In this document: in pieces, positions 47,937-57,782 of the stretch
Layout: each line of letters starts with the position of its first letter
Position numbering within the stretch: position 1 is the stretch's first letter
Origin: Methylobacillus caricis
GTDB lineage: Bacteria; Pseudomonadota; Gammaproteobacteria; Burkholderiales; Methylophilaceae
DNA length: 64,000 nucleotides
Assembly (NCBI RefSeq): GCF_020532705.1
Contig: NZ_JAJAVD010000001.1
Span: 1,612,001-1,676,000, forward strand
Reading direction: 5' to 3'
Translations under genes and position numbers: made by a program
Notes under the pieces: generated by a model
The model's database searches: none
What the model saw: the letters and a program-made list of their open reading frames with translations, nothing else
What the model was told of the DNA's origin: nothing

Positions 47937-49136
47937 CTACTTCTTAAACTTGGCCGCCTCTTCAGAACCACCCGTGGCATTGCCTTTGCTGTAAGAATGG
48001 GCGCCAACACCAGCCAGCTGACCGTTCTGGACAATAAGGTATTCATTGCGAATAGGCCTGTTTTCGAAATAGCATTCCAGGATTTCACGGACTCCGGCTG
48101 CATATCTGGCTTGGGCAGACAGGCTGGTACCTGAAATGTGTGGGGTCATGGCATGGTATGGCATGGTGCGCCATGGATGATCATTCGCAGGAGGCTGAGG
48201 GAACCAAACGTCGCCAGCATATCCAGCGAGTTGGCCACTTTCCAGCGCACTGACAATGGCATCACGATCACACAGCTTGCCGCGAGCCGTATTCACCAGA
48301 TAAGCGCCTCGCTTGAAATTCTTCAGCGTTTTCTCATTGATCATATGCTCGGTTTCAGGATGCAATGGACAGTTCAATGTCACCACATCGCTCACCTTGG
48401 TGAGGCTTTCAAGCGTGCTGTGATAGGTCAGATCCAGTTCTTTTTCAACAGCTTCTGGTAAACGGTGGCGATCCATATAATGCAGCTTCACGTCGAAAGG
48501 CTTTAGCAAGCGCAATACACGTAAACCAATACGGCCAGCGGCTACCGTGCCCACATTCATGGCTTCCAGGTCATAAGAACGTGATACACAGTCTGCAATA
48601 TTCCAGCCGCCCTTGGTAATCCAATTGTGGGAAGGAATGAAGTTGCGGACCAGTGCCAGTATCGACATGACGACATGCTCAGCGACTGCGTTGCTATTGC
48701 AATAAGTCACTTCGGCCACCGTGACATTGTGCTCCATCGCCGCTTGCAAATCCGTGTGGTCTGAGCCAATACCTGCAGTGACGATCATCTTGAGTTTCTC
48801 GGCCTTGGCAAAGCGCTCAGCTGTCATATAAGCTGGCCAGAAGGGCTGGGATATCACGATTTCGGCATCAGGCAATTCCTTATCAAGAACATTACTAGCG
48901 CCATCCTTGCTGGATGTTACGATCAGTTGATGACCATTCGATTCAAGATATTGGCGCAATCCCAGCTCTCCAGACACACTGCCCAGCAAAACACCAGGCT
49001 TGAAATCTATAGCTTTGGGAGTCGGCAACGTCTGTCCGTCAGGGTAGCGTTCAGGTTGTGGGAGGTCATCCCGGGCATAGGATGTCGGATAGCCATCCAT
49101 GGGATCATCATATAAAACCAGTACTATCTTAGCCAT
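47937..49136 (-). CDS. fdh: NAD-dependent formate dehydrogenase
   Basis: This 399-residue single-subunit enzyme oxidises formate to CO2 with NAD. It matches the Pseudomonas-type bacterial FDH closely: the N-terminus LYDDPMDGYP and GQTLPTPKAIDF, the FWPAYMTAERF substrate region, NAD motif VAAGRIGLRVL, the DRHRLP loop with Asp conferring NAD preference, TARGKLCDRDA, and the C-terminal EYLIVQNGQLAG and KGNATGGSEEAAKF. Catalytic Arg and His lie in TARGKL and PHISGT. It gives NADH from C1 oxidation. A LysR gene lies upstream on the same strand. Confidence 0.96.
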   Translation of the reverse strand: MAKIVLVLYDDPMDGYPTSYARDDLPQPERYPDGQTLPTPKAIDFKPGVLLGSVSGELGLRQYLESNGHQLIVTSSKDGASNVLDKELPDAEIVISQPFWPAYMTAERFAKAEKLKMIVTAGIGSDHTDLQAAMEHNVTVAEVTYCNSNAVAEHVVMSILALVRNFIPSHNWITKGGWNIADCVSRSYDLEAMNVGTVAAGRIGLRVLRLLKPFDVKLHYMDRHRLPEAVEKELDLTYHSTLESLTKVSDVVTLNCPLHPETEHMINEKTLKNFKRGAYLVNTARGKLCDRDAIVSALESGQLAGYAGDVWFPQPPANDHPWRTMPYHAMTPHISGTSLSAQARYAAGVREILECYFENRPIRNEYLIVQNGQLAGVGAHSYSKGNATGGSEEAAKFKK

Positions 49137-49223
49137 TTAGATTCTCCTCAGAAGTTCGCTTTATGTTGCATGGCATACTAGTGCCATGAGCTTCTGATTC
49201 TGTTTTGCGGAGGGGCTCTAAGG

Positions 49224-50162
49224 CTAATTGTTTAGATGAATCTGTTCATAGACGCCGGTTATCAACTTATCAAACCTTGTTTGCAAATCAAGTGCCTGGG
49301 TGACTGACCAGAACTCTTCAAGCACAGGCGGTAATAAATGGTTCTTGGGGGCAATCAAACCAATCTGCCTTGAAAGTTCTGGGCTCAATGGAATAGCCGT
49401 GACTTCCTGACGCATTTCAAACAAGCTTAATAAACTATGCGGCACGATACTGTACAACCCGGCGCACCGGACCTGTGAATAGAGGGCAAAAACCGAATTG
49501 GTTTCCACAACCACATTCGGCGTCACACCGGCATCCCTGAACGCAGCATTGATGATCCTCCGATTTTGCATACTGCCATCAAGCAAACATAAAGGAAGCG
49601 CCGCGATCTCCGACCAGCTCAAGGCTTTATCAGGTGAAAACTCTCCCGTGCTCCTGGTCAGCAGTACATAGCGTTCACGATACAAGGGGAGAATGCGGAA
49701 CCCTTGCAGCCCAGGATATTCAAGATAAGTGATGCCAAGATCAAGTTCGAAAGCATCAAGTTGCCGGGCAATCTCCTCACCTGAGAGTGATAGCAGTTTC
49801 AGATGCACGCCTGAGTGTGCAGCTTGATAAGGTCCGGTAATGAGGGGCAGCACAGAGGTTGTAGTAGGGATGACGCCGATGCGAAGCACCCCAGATAACA
49901 GATTGTTAAAGCGGAAAGCTTCCTCCTTCATGCTTTCCCAGTCGGCTACCAGGCGCTGGGCCCACATCAATAACCGTTCACCTTCCGGCGTGAATTTTTG
50001 GAACCGCTGGCCACGTTGAATGATGGTAACGCCCAACTCTTCCTCAAGATGCTGTATAGCTGAAGACAAAGCTGGCTGGGATACATTGCAGCTTTGGGCT
50101 GCCCGGCCAAAATGTTCTGTTTTCGCTAATGCAATGAGGTAAGTAATCTGGCGGATAAACAT
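49224..50162 (-). CDS. LysR-family transcriptional regulator
   Basis: This 312-residue regulator has an N-terminal winged helix-turn-helix (about residues 2-60; RAAQSCNVSQPALSSAIQHLEEELG) and a LysR effector-binding domain (about 92-300). It is closest in form to CynR/CysB-type LysR proteins. It precedes fdh on the same strand, so a role in formate or C1 control is possible, but LysR genes usually sit divergent to their targets, so this is inference only. Confidence 0.9.
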   Translation of the reverse strand: MFIRQITYLIALAKTEHFGRAAQSCNVSQPALSSAIQHLEEELGVTIIQRGQRFQKFTPEGERLLMWAQRLVADWESMKEEAFRFNNLLSGVLRIGVIPTTTSVLPLITGPYQAAHSGVHLKLLSLSGEEIARQLDAFELDLGITYLEYPGLQGFRILPLYRERYVLLTRSTGEFSPDKALSWSEIAALPLCLLDGSMQNRRIINAAFRDAGVTPNVVVETNSVFALYSQVRCAGLYSIVPHSLLSLFEMRQEVTAIPLSPELSRQIGLIAPKNHLLPPVLEEFWSVTQALDLQTRFDKLITGVYEQIHLNN

Positions 50163-50349
50163 GGAGGCCTTGTTTTAGCTTACGTATCGGTTGATCGGTC
50201 TTTCAAACAATCATGCATTGCCGCCCAACATGAAATTATGCTGTTTTGCTATAAGGTAATATAAATAAAGGCTTAAGCTTACTGCTAACCTATGGGACAG
50301 TCCATTGTCGCGACACGGCAGCCGCTCATTAGGACCCTTTTAATGAATG

Positions 50350-51771
50350 CTATTTGCCCAGCTTCATGGCCGAGATCAATTGTCCCAAAGTCTTGAATGC
50401 ACGCTCCACATCCGGGCCTACAGGCTTGCTGTAATTAAGCCTGATGCAATGCCTGCATTGGTGCCTGACCGAGAAAATAGGCCCAGGGGCAATGCTGACG
50501 CCCTGTTCCAGCGCTTGCCGGAACAACAACAAGGCATCCACATACTCAGGCAAGGCAATCCAGAGGAAATAACCTCCGTTAGGTCGTGTCACCTGCGTTT
50601 CTTCTGGAAAATACTGTGCGACCAGATGCAGGTATTGATGCTGTTGCAGCTCAAACCCGGCGCGCAGCTTGCGTAAATGACGGTCGTAACCACCATGCTG
50701 GAGAAAATCAGCAATGGCAGCCTGGGCAATAGTGCTGGTGGAAAGCGAGGTGATGACCTTGAGTCGCTCCACTTCTTTTTCATAGCGGCCCGGCAAGGCC
50801 CATCCAACACGGTAGCCTGGCGCCAGGGTCTTGGAGAAAGAGCTGCAGTGCATCACGTAGCCTTGCTTATCATAGGCCTTGGCCGGTTGATGCTCCTGCA
50901 AGCCAAAATAAAGTTCGCCGTACACATCGTCTTCTATCAGGGGAATCTCGTAGCGCGTCACTAGCTCAACTAATGCCTGCTTGCGATCTGGAGGCATGGA
51001 AACTCCCATGGGATTCTGGAAGCTGGTCATGGACCAGCAAGCCCGTATCGGGCATTTCTCCAGCATCTGCTCCAGATACTCCAGATCCATGCCGCGCACC
51101 GGATCCACCGGAATCTCCACCGCTTTCAGTTGCAAACGCTCCAATGCCTGCAAACAACCGTAAAAAGCCGGGGACTCTATCACCACCAGGTCACCTGGCT
51201 TAGTCACGGCCTCCAGGCATAGATTAAGCGCCTCAAATGCGCCATTGGTAATCACTATACTGTCTGTATCCGCCTGGATACCGGTCATGAGATAGCGTTG
51301 TGCAATCTGCCTGCGCAGATGACGGTTACCGGGTGGCAAGGACTCCACGATTTCCGCAGCGCCCATATGTTTGGTCGCCCGCGCCAGGGACCGGGAGAGG
51401 CGCTCTAGCGGAAACAATGCAGGCCATGGGAATGCGGAGCCCAAGGGAACAGTGGCCGGGTCCTTGATGGAGCTCAATATGGAAAACACCATATCGCTGA
51501 CAGCAACCGTCATGCTTTCCTGTTCGGGCAACGGCGTATTGTGCGCTGCCAGCGTCTTGAGCACATGGTTGCTGACATAATATCCAGACTTGGGCTGGGC
51601 ACGGATCAAGCCCAGGTTTTCAAGTTCGTAATATGCCTTGAAGATGGTGGCAGGGCTGAGTTTGTGATTCAGGCAGGCCTGGCGTATGGAGGGCAGCTTC
51701 TCGCCAGGTGCCAGTACGCCTGCGCGTATGGCCTCGGCAATATCATGCACGAGTTTTTCGTATAGTTTCAT
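50350..51771 (-). CDS. MocR-type GntR/aminotransferase regulator
   Basis: The 473-residue protein joins an N-terminal GntR helix-turn-helix (about residues 10-75; GEKLPSIRQACLNHKLSPAT) to a class I aminotransferase-like domain with the PLP lysine in SSFSKTLAPGYRVGW. This is the MocR/PdxR form of PLP-using transcription factors. The target is unknown; no pdxST or gab genes are adjacent. It stands between the LysR gene and fabB. Confidence 0.9.
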   Translation of the reverse strand: MKLYEKLVHDIAEAIRAGVLAPGEKLPSIRQACLNHKLSPATIFKAYYELENLGLIRAQPKSGYYVSNHVLKTLAAHNTPLPEQESMTVAVSDMVFSILSSIKDPATVPLGSAFPWPALFPLERLSRSLARATKHMGAAEIVESLPPGNRHLRRQIAQRYLMTGIQADTDSIVITNGAFEALNLCLEAVTKPGDLVVIESPAFYGCLQALERLQLKAVEIPVDPVRGMDLEYLEQMLEKCPIRACWSMTSFQNPMGVSMPPDRKQALVELVTRYEIPLIEDDVYGELYFGLQEHQPAKAYDKQGYVMHCSSFSKTLAPGYRVGWALPGRYEKEVERLKVITSLSTSTIAQAAIADFLQHGGYDRHLRKLRAGFELQQHQYLHLVAQYFPEETQVTRPNGGYFLWIALPEYVDALLLFRQALEQGVSIAPGPIFSVRHQCRHCIRLNYSKPVGPDVERAFKTLGQLISAMKLGK

Positions 51772-51808
51772 GCAATCCCTGCAGGCGACAAACCCGGCTG
51801 GAAGACTA

Positions 51809-51825
51809 CAGGCGTCAGACGCCTG
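51809..51825. repeat. GC-rich palindrome downstream of fabB
   Basis: CAGGCGTC-A-GACGCCTG lies 10 bases after the fabB stop. On the reverse strand it can form a ten-pair hairpin with a five-base loop, without a T-run, so it may be a weak terminator. Confidence 0.5.
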
Positions 51826-51834
51826 CAGTGCATA

Positions 51835-53064
51835 CTAATCCAGATTCTTGCGCGAGAATGTCAGTGTGGCATTGGTGCCGCCAAAGCCAAAGCTGTTGGA
51901 CAATGCCGTCTGGATGTTGGCGTTGTCAATACGTTTGATCACAATCGGCAAGCCTTCTGCGGCAGGATCAAGATTGTCGATATTGGCTGAAGCCGCTATG
52001 AAATTGTTTTCCATCATGAGCAGGGTATAAATTGCCTCATTCACTCCAGCAGCCCCCAGCGCATGGCCAGACAATGACTTGGTGGAAGCAATTGCTGGCA
52101 GCTTGCCATGCGCACCGCTACCGAATACTTCGCGGATGGCTTCCAGCTCCTTGGTATCGCCAACAGGGGTACTGGTGCCGTGGGTATTGATGTAATCGAC
52201 ATCATCCACTCCCTGCAATGCCAGTTGCATGCAGCGCACCGCGCCCTCGCCACTTGGTGCCACCATGTCGTAGCCATCGGAAGTGGCGCCATAGCCTACA
52301 ACCTCAGCATATATCCTGGCACCACGTGCCTTGGCATGTTCATACTCCTCCAGGACGACAATACCGCCGCCACCGGAAATTACGAAACCATCACGGTCCG
52401 AGTCATAAGTCCGCGAGGCCTTGTCCGGGGTGTCGTTGTACTTGGTAGACATCGCCCCCATGGCATCAAACAAGTATGACAAGGTCCAGTGCTCTTCCTC
52501 ACCACCGCCAGCAAACACAATGTCCTGCTTGCCAAGCTGGATCTGCTCCACACCGGCACCTATACAATGGGCGCTGGTTGAGCAGGCAGAGCTGATACTG
52601 TAATTGACGCCCTTGATCTTGGCCCCAGTAGCCAGGGTCGCCACAATGCCGCTACACATGGCCTTGGTCACCATGTAAGGGCCAACCCGGCGGATACCCT
52701 TTTCTGCCAGCACGGCATTGCTCTGCTCTATGCTTTCAGTGGACGGGCCACCTCCTCCGACAATAATGCCGGTGCGCACATTGGAAACCAGGTCCTCGCT
52801 CAGGCTGGCATCAGCAATCGCTTCCTGCAAGGCGATCCAGGCGTAGGCATGGCCATTGGCCATGAAGCGCATCAGTTTGCGGTCTATGAGCTCCTGCACA
52901 TTCAGTTTGACCGAGCCCGCCACCTGCGAACGCAAACCATGATCTGCATATTCCTGATTGAACGTGATACCGGAACGGCCCTCACGCAGGCTGTCCAGCA
53001 CTTCAGATTTGTTGTTACCAAGACTGGAAACAATGCCCATCCCAGTGACGACGACACGACGCAT
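51835..53064 (-). CDS. fabB: Beta-ketoacyl-ACP synthase I
   Basis: The ATG at 53064 ([18 protein letters not shown]) has an AGGAG ribosome site eight bases upstream and gives 409 residues. The catalytic Cys is in [14 protein letters not shown] (about residues 160-173); His residues in [12 protein letters not shown] and [11 protein letters not shown] complete the site. It condenses acyl-ACP with malonyl-ACP, and is essential in the unsaturated branch with FabA. It follows fabA by 79 bases, as in the standard fabA-fabB pair. Confidence 0.97.
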   Translation of the reverse strand: MRRVVVTGMGIVSSLGNNKSEVLDSLREGRSGITFNQEYADHGLRSQVAGSVKLNVQELIDRKLMRFMANGHAYAWIALQEAIADASLSEDLVSNVRTGIIVGGGGPSTESIEQSNAVLAEKGIRRVGPYMVTKAMCSGIVATLATGAKIKGVNYSISSACSTSAHCIGAGVEQIQLGKQDIVFAGGGEEEHWTLSYLFDAMGAMSTKYNDTPDKASRTYDSDRDGFVISGGGGIVVLEEYEHAKARGARIYAEVVGYGATSDGYDMVAPSGEGAVRCMQLALQGVDDVDYINTHGTSTPVGDTKELEAIREVFGSGAHGKLPAIASTKSLSGHALGAAGVNEAIYTLLMMENNFIAASANIDNLDPAAEGLPIVIKRIDNANIQTALSNSFGFGGTNATLTFSRKNLD

Positions 53065-53143
53065 TGCGTGTTCTCCTACATTAATTCGTTGATACAACGA
53101 CAGTGACACTGTCGCCGCAGGGCCTTATGCCCTGCTAACATGA

Positions 53144-53659
53144 CTAGAAATTATCGGTACGTGTAAACAGGCCGACACGCAAATCATTGGCTGCATAAAT
53201 TTCACGGCCATCAATTTCCATGCGGGCATCTGCAATACCCATTACCAGCTTGCGCATGATCACACGCTTCAAGTCTATCCTGTAGGTAATCAGCTTACCG
53301 CTAGGCAATACCTGGCCAGAAAACTTCACCTCGCCAGCACCAAGCGCACGACCACGGCCCGGGCCACCCATCCAGCCCAGGTAAAAACCTACCAGCTGCC
53401 ACATGGCATCCAGGCCCAGGCAGCCAGGCATTACCGGGTCACCTTCAAAATGACAGCCAAAAAACCAAAGGTCCGGCCTCACATCAAGCTCGGCCACAAT
53501 CTGGCCATTACCATATCTCCCACCATCCTCTGTTATGGAGACGATCCGGTCAAACATCAACATGGGCGGCAGGGGTAATTGTGCATTTCCCTCCCCAAAC
53601 ATTTCGCCACGCCCACATGAGAGCAATTCTTCAAAGGTAAAACTATTCTGTTTTTGCAT
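53144..53659 (-). CDS. fabA: 3-hydroxydecanoyl-ACP dehydratase/isomerase
   Basis: This 171-residue enzyme makes the first double bond in unsaturated fatty acids. The active-site His and Asp are in [23 protein letters not shown] (about residues 66-88). The hot-dog fold strands follow. It is upstream of fabB on the same strand. Its start is 299 bases from the divergent mxaR gene. Confidence 0.97.
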   Translation of the reverse strand: MQKQNSFTFEELLSCGRGEMFGEGNAQLPLPPMLMFDRIVSITEDGGRYGNGQIVAELDVRPDLWFFGCHFEGDPVMPGCLGLDAMWQLVGFYLGWMGGPGRGRALGAGEVKFSGQVLPSGKLITYRIDLKRVIMRKLVMGIADARMEIDGREIYAANDLRVGLFTRTDNF

Positions 53660-53833
53660 TTAATTATTCTGTACTTATCAATTTCGGTATTTTCGCCTGA
53701 AATGCTGTTTAACAAAAGCCCAGACAGTGAAACTATTTTAAAAACAACTCATCAATTCCCGTCAGCGCTACTGCCACATCGAGTTGTACAAGCTGTGCAA
53801 TCTACTTTGTGTACCTAGTCCTCAAACCTTTTC

Positions 53834-53934
53834 TGAGGCTGGATGACCCACTTTTCCAAAACGGGTATACCGATCTGTTTACACCGTGAATTAAAAACCA
53901 TAACATACGGGAAAAATTCCGGCATCCAGCCTCA
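53834..53934. repeat. Perfect 12-bp inverted repeat around the putative mxaR promoter
   Basis: TGAGGCTGGATG (53834-53845) is repeated as its exact complement (53923-53934), 77 bases apart. Inside lie a TTTTCC / GGAAAA pair (53852-53857, 53910-53915) and a promoter-like sequence. The 53660-53958 region between fabA and mxaR holds nothing else that I can name. Confidence 0.75.
53878..53906 (+). promoter_or_regulatory. Putative sigma-70 promoter of the mxaRSACKL operon
   Basis: TTTACA (53878-53883) and TAACAT (53901-53906) are separated by 17 bp. The start would be near 53913, about 46 bases before the mxaR ATG. Each arm of the 12-bp inverted repeat falls on one side of it. Confidence 0.5.
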
Positions 53935-53958
53935 ACCCTATTCTTATGGAATTCACCA

Positions 53959-54975
53959 ATGAGCGACCGTCAACTGGCCGATTGGCGCACACAAGCGCTG
54001 CAACTGGAAAATGAAGTCAATAAAGTCGTCGTAGGTCAGCAAACTCCCGTACGCCTGATTACTACCTCCATCTTTGCCCGCGGCCATGTATTGCTTGAGG
54101 GTGACGTCGGTGTTGGCAAGACCACCCTGCTACGCGCCTTTACCCGAGGCATAGGCGGCGGCTACCAGCGTATAGAAGGCACCATAGACCTGATGCCAAA
54201 CGATCTGGTTTACCACACCTATCTAGGTGATGATGGCCGCCCTCATGTCAGCCCAGGCCCACTATTATCTCACGGCACCAATCTATCGGTATTTTTCTTT
54301 AACGAAATCAACCGTGCCCGGCCACAAGTACACTCATTGTTGCTGCGAGTCATGGCAGAACGGACGCTGTCAGCATTCAATCGCGAACATCATTTCCCGC
54401 ATATGCTGGTATTTGCCGACCGCAACCAGGTGGAAAAGGAAGAGACCTTCGAGATTCCATCAGCTGCACGTGACCGTTTTATGATGGAAATACCGATCAT
54501 AGTACCGAATGATGCCGACATCATGGAATCCCTGATTTTCGATACCCGTTTCCATGACGTGGATGCATTGGTCGGCAATGTCAGTACGGACATTCTGCAA
54601 TTCGACCAGCTCAACCATATTGCCGAACTGATTCAATCCAATGTTCAAGCCAGCCCCACCCTGCGCCGTTACGCACTTGACCTCTGGCTGGCAACACGCA
54701 AACCGGCAGAATATGGCATCAAGATAGAAGGCGTAGACATCAAGCGGCTGGTATTGGCTGGAGCGAGTCCCCGCGGTATCGCCATGATGATGCGTGCCGC
54801 ACGCGTTAATGCGTGGCTGAATAATCGTGATGCAGTGGTACCGGAAGATATTCACGCCGTATTCCATGAAACCATCGCACACCGGCTGGTATTCAGCCCG
54901 ATCTATGAAATGCGCCGTAGCGAAATCGCCCGTGACCTGCTGAACCAGCTCACCTGCTTGATCACCGCCCCATAA
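53959..54975 (+). CDS. mxaR: MoxR-type AAA+ ATPase of methanol dehydrogenase maturation
   Basis: The 338-residue protein is a MoxR AAA+ ATPase: Walker A GDVGVGKTTLLRAF (about residues 51-64), Walker B FFFNEINRARPQVHSLLL (about 113-130), sensor region FADRNQVEKEETFEIPSAARDRF and an arginine-finger segment (GASPRGIAMM). MoxR proteins act as chaperone-like ATPases with von Willebrand A partners. It heads mxaRSACKL, whose products insert calcium into or otherwise mature the PQQ methanol dehydrogenase. The next gene starts 16 bases later. Confidence 0.94.
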   Translation: MSDRQLADWRTQALQLENEVNKVVVGQQTPVRLITTSIFARGHVLLEGDVGVGKTTLLRAFTRGIGGGYQRIEGTIDLMPNDLVYHTYLGDDGRPHVSPGPLLSHGTNLSVFFFNEINRARPQVHSLLLRVMAERTLSAFNREHHFPHMLVFADRNQVEKEETFEIPSAARDRFMMEIPIIVPNDADIMESLIFDTRFHDVDALVGNVSTDILQFDQLNHIAELIQSNVQASPTLRRYALDLWLATRKPAEYGIKIEGVDIKRLVLAGASPRGIAMMMRAARVNAWLNNRDAVVPEDIHAVFHETIAHRLVFSPIYEMRRSEIARDLLNQLTCLITAP

Positions 54976-54990
54976 GCAGGGTTGAACAGG

Positions 54991-55854
54991 ATGGTGCCTG
55001 AACTCGCAAAAGAATTTACCTACCAGGTCGGATGGCGCTCCCGTGGCCGCCACCCTGGCCGCCATGTCAGTGTGCAGCGCGGGCTGGGGATGGACTTCGT
55101 CGGCCATGCGCCGTTGATTTCCTATCCCGATCCACGCCGCATTGACCTGCGCCTCACACTGCGCGACCCAATGGAGCAGATATATGTCAGGATTTATAAC
55201 CAGCGCAGCGCCACGCCTGTCTTTGTCGCTTGCGATCTATCTGGCTCAATGGGCTTTTCCGGCCATACAAACAAACTGAAAATCGCAGCAGAAATTACGG
55301 CATCCGCTGCTCAGTCAGCCTCCAGGATCAATGATCCATTTGGCTTTATCGGCTTTGATACCGTGGTGCGCGAGGACTGGATCAGCCAGCCCAGCGTACG
55401 TGTGCAGGCAGCCTATGCACTGGCAGAACAACTGCAGCACTACCGCCCGCCCCATGTGGACGGCAATGGATTGCTCGAGGTCGCCCAGCACTTGCCGCGT
55501 GAACGCTCGCTGGTATTGCTGATATCCGACTTCCATATGCCCCTGGATACCATAGAAGAAGCCCTGATCCTGATGCAGCGGCATCATGTGGTGCCCATCG
55601 TGTTATGGGATGCAGCGGAATACAAGGCCATGCCGGAGTTTGGCCTTACCCATGTCACCGATAGCGAAACCGGCGAGAAACGCACCTTGTTACTGCGCAA
55701 ACAGACTCATGCCCGCATTCAAGCAGCATTTGCAGAGCGGCATGCCGCATTGCAGGCCTTGTTCATGCGTTATGACCTGCCTCCATTTTTTATAGAGCAA
55801 GGCTTTGATGCCGATGCACTTACCGAATACTTCTACCAGTTTGTGACGGCATGA
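54991..55854 (+). CDS. mxaS: MxaS, DUF58/von Willebrand A-like protein
   Basis: I chose the ATG at 54991 with an AGGG site nine bases before it; a TTG at 54982 is possible. The 287-residue protein has the DUF58 opener (GRHPGRHVSVQRG, about residues 20-32; DPRRIDLRLTLRD-like segment), a MIDAS motif DLSGSMGF (about 83-90) and a helical C-terminal half. It would bind a metal ion and act with the MoxR ATPase MxaR. Its stop overlaps the mxaA start by four bases. Confidence 0.9.
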   Translation: MVPELAKEFTYQVGWRSRGRHPGRHVSVQRGLGMDFVGHAPLISYPDPRRIDLRLTLRDPMEQIYVRIYNQRSATPVFVACDLSGSMGFSGHTNKLKIAAEITASAAQSASRINDPFGFIGFDTVVREDWISQPSVRVQAAYALAEQLQHYRPPHVDGNGLLEVAQHLPRERSLVLLISDFHMPLDTIEEALILMQRHHVVPIVLWDAAEYKAMPEFGLTHVTDSETGEKRTLLLRKQTHARIQAAFAERHAALQALFMRYDLPPFFIEQGFDADALTEYFYQFVTA

Positions 55855-56801
55855 CCATGAAACTCCCCACCTTTATTGCGTTTTCCCTGTTCCTGCTAGG
55901 CTCATTATCATCGGCGTGGGCTGAGGAGCCGGCCATCAACAAGGATCATCCTCCGGTAGAAATCACGGAAATCAATCCGGACCGTGAGGTGGGCTATCAT
56001 GTGGGTGACGTGCTTAAGCGCACCATCACCCTCAAGGTGGCGGACACTTATCACCTCCTGCCTACCTCATTGCCATTGGTCGGCAACCAGAAAAAATACC
56101 GAAACAAAGAACAGGGCATTGAGATTTACTCCAGCAAAATGAGCGAAAGCCATCAAGGCGGCTTTAATATCTACACACTGGAGCTTAATTACCAGGTATT
56201 TACCTCCAGCATTGTCGCGAAGCCAGCGGCGTTACCTCCTGAATTCGTCAAGTTTGCCGGCAATGGGAAACTATTCCGCGTTCGCATCCCGAGCTGGAGC
56301 TTCCGCATCTCTCCCTTGGCCGTATATGGCTCAGTGAAGATAGAAAAAGACATGAGCCCCCTTCGTGGCCCGCTGTTGCTGGATGACAGCCTGCATCGCC
56401 AGGCCTTGCACACCGCTGTTGCAGTACTCAGCCTATCCTTGCTGGGCCTGCTTTACATACTGGGCAACCGTGCCTGGTTGCCACGCATGGGCGGGCCATT
56501 CGCCAAGGCCAACCGCAAGGTACGCAAATCCACCACTGACGATAGCGGCATAAAGTCGGCCCTTGGCAGCCTGCACCAGGCTTTCAACCAGAGCAGCGGA
56601 CAAAGCGTATTCACCGCGGATGAGTTCATCAACCTCAAACCAGGTTTTGCCCCCATCAGGCAGGAAATCGAGCAGTTCTTCATGCTTTCGCGGGCCGTGT
56701 TTTTTGATGCATCGACAGCCAGTCCCATCCAGGAGCCATCCCATGTATGGCTACGCAAATTCAGCCGCCGATGCCGTGATTGCGAAAGAGGAATGAAGTA
56801 A
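55851..56801 (+). CDS. mxaA: MxaA, methanol dehydrogenase maturation protein
   Basis: The 316-residue protein has a signal peptide (about residues 1-25, ending SAWAEE), a periplasmic beta-rich domain (about 26-175), one membrane segment (about 186-206) and a cytoplasmic tail. In other methylotrophs MxaA is needed for active, calcium-loaded methanol dehydrogenase. Identity rests on position between mxaS and mxaC plus topology. It shares an ATGA junction with mxaS. Confidence 0.88.
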   Translation: MTMKLPTFIAFSLFLLGSLSSAWAEEPAINKDHPPVEITEINPDREVGYHVGDVLKRTITLKVADTYHLLPTSLPLVGNQKKYRNKEQGIEIYSSKMSESHQGGFNIYTLELNYQVFTSSIVAKPAALPPEFVKFAGNGKLFRVRIPSWSFRISPLAVYGSVKIEKDMSPLRGPLLLDDSLHRQALHTAVAVLSLSLLGLLYILGNRAWLPRMGGPFAKANRKVRKSTTDDSGIKSALGSLHQAFNQSSGQSVFTADEFINLKPGFAPIRQEIEQFFMLSRAVFFDASTASPIQEPSHVWLRKFSRRCRDCERGMK

Positions 56802-57782
56802 GTGAGCTTTGTACACCTGTGGCTACTTTTCCTGTTGCCCCTGTCGCTGGCACCGCTGTTGCTGGAACGCCAGCACAGCCGCAGCTATTCCTGGCTGGGC
56901 CTGTTGCCACGCGACCGGTTGTCAGACCTTATCGGCCTGCTGCTGAAGATATTGGCGGCCCTGGCATTGTTCTTCATGACGCTGGGCGTTGCCGGTCCGG
57001 CGACGGATGCGCAGTATATAGAGCGCATGGGCCAGGGAGCACAGTTGGTATTGGTCATAGACCGCAGCGCGAGCATGGACGATCCGTTCTCAGGCGCCGA
57101 ATCCAGCGGGGTTGCGGGTGAATCCAAGGCTGGCGCGGCTGAACGCCTGATCACCCACTTTGTGAAAGAACGGACTAACGATATGTTCGGCATGGTGACC
57201 TTCAGCAACTCGGCCATGCATGCGCTTCCCCTCAATGACAACCGCGAAGCCATCCTGGCGGCCATCCGGGCGGCAGGCGGCGCTGCGTTGTTCCAGACCA
57301 ATATCGGCAGCGGCCTCACCAGCGGCCTGGCCCAATTCGACAAAACACCGGATTCCGGTTCACGCGCCATCATTCTGTTATCAGATGGCGGCGGCCGTAT
57401 TGGCGCCAACACCCAGCAGAAAATCCGTGACTGGCTGGAGCGCATGAATGTCACGCTGTACTGGATTGTCCTGCGCCAGCCAGGTGCAATCAGTATTTTC
57501 GACACCAGCTTCAAGCCTCAGGAAGACAGGCCGCTGCCTCCCTCGATTGAACTCAACGAATTCTTCAAGACCCTGAATACCGGCTATCAGGCCTATGAAG
57601 CGGAAGACCCCAAGTCATTGGCTGCCGCGATAGAAGACATCAATCGCAAGGAAAAGAAGCCGATCCGCTATCTGGAGGAAATCCCTGGGCGCGACTACTC
57701 TCCTTATTGCTACGCATTGGCAGCATTTCTGCTGGCATTGTTGCTGGCGGCAAAATTCATCGAGGTAAGAACATGGCATTAA
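56802..57782 (+). CDS. mxaC: MxaC, von Willebrand A membrane protein
   Basis: This 326-residue protein starts with GTG directly after the mxaA stop. It has an N-terminal membrane pair (about residues 5-25 and 45-65), a von Willebrand A domain with MIDAS motif VIDRSASMDDPFS (about 84-96) and ILLSDGGGRIG, and a C-terminal membrane segment (about 305-322). It sits with MxaS and MxaL as the third metal-binding VWA protein of the cluster. The last ten bases overlap mxaK. Confidence 0.9.
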   Translation: MSFVHLWLLFLLPLSLAPLLLERQHSRSYSWLGLLPRDRLSDLIGLLLKILAALALFFMTLGVAGPATDAQYIERMGQGAQLVLVIDRSASMDDPFSGAESSGVAGESKAGAAERLITHFVKERTNDMFGMVTFSNSAMHALPLNDNREAILAAIRAAGGAALFQTNIGSGLTSGLAQFDKTPDSGSRAIILLSDGGGRIGANTQQKIRDWLERMNVTLYWIVLRQPGAISIFDTSFKPQEDRPLPPSIELNEFFKTLNTGYQAYEAEDPKSLAAAIEDINRKEKKPIRYLEEIPGRDYSPYCYALAAFLLALLLAAKFIEVRTWH

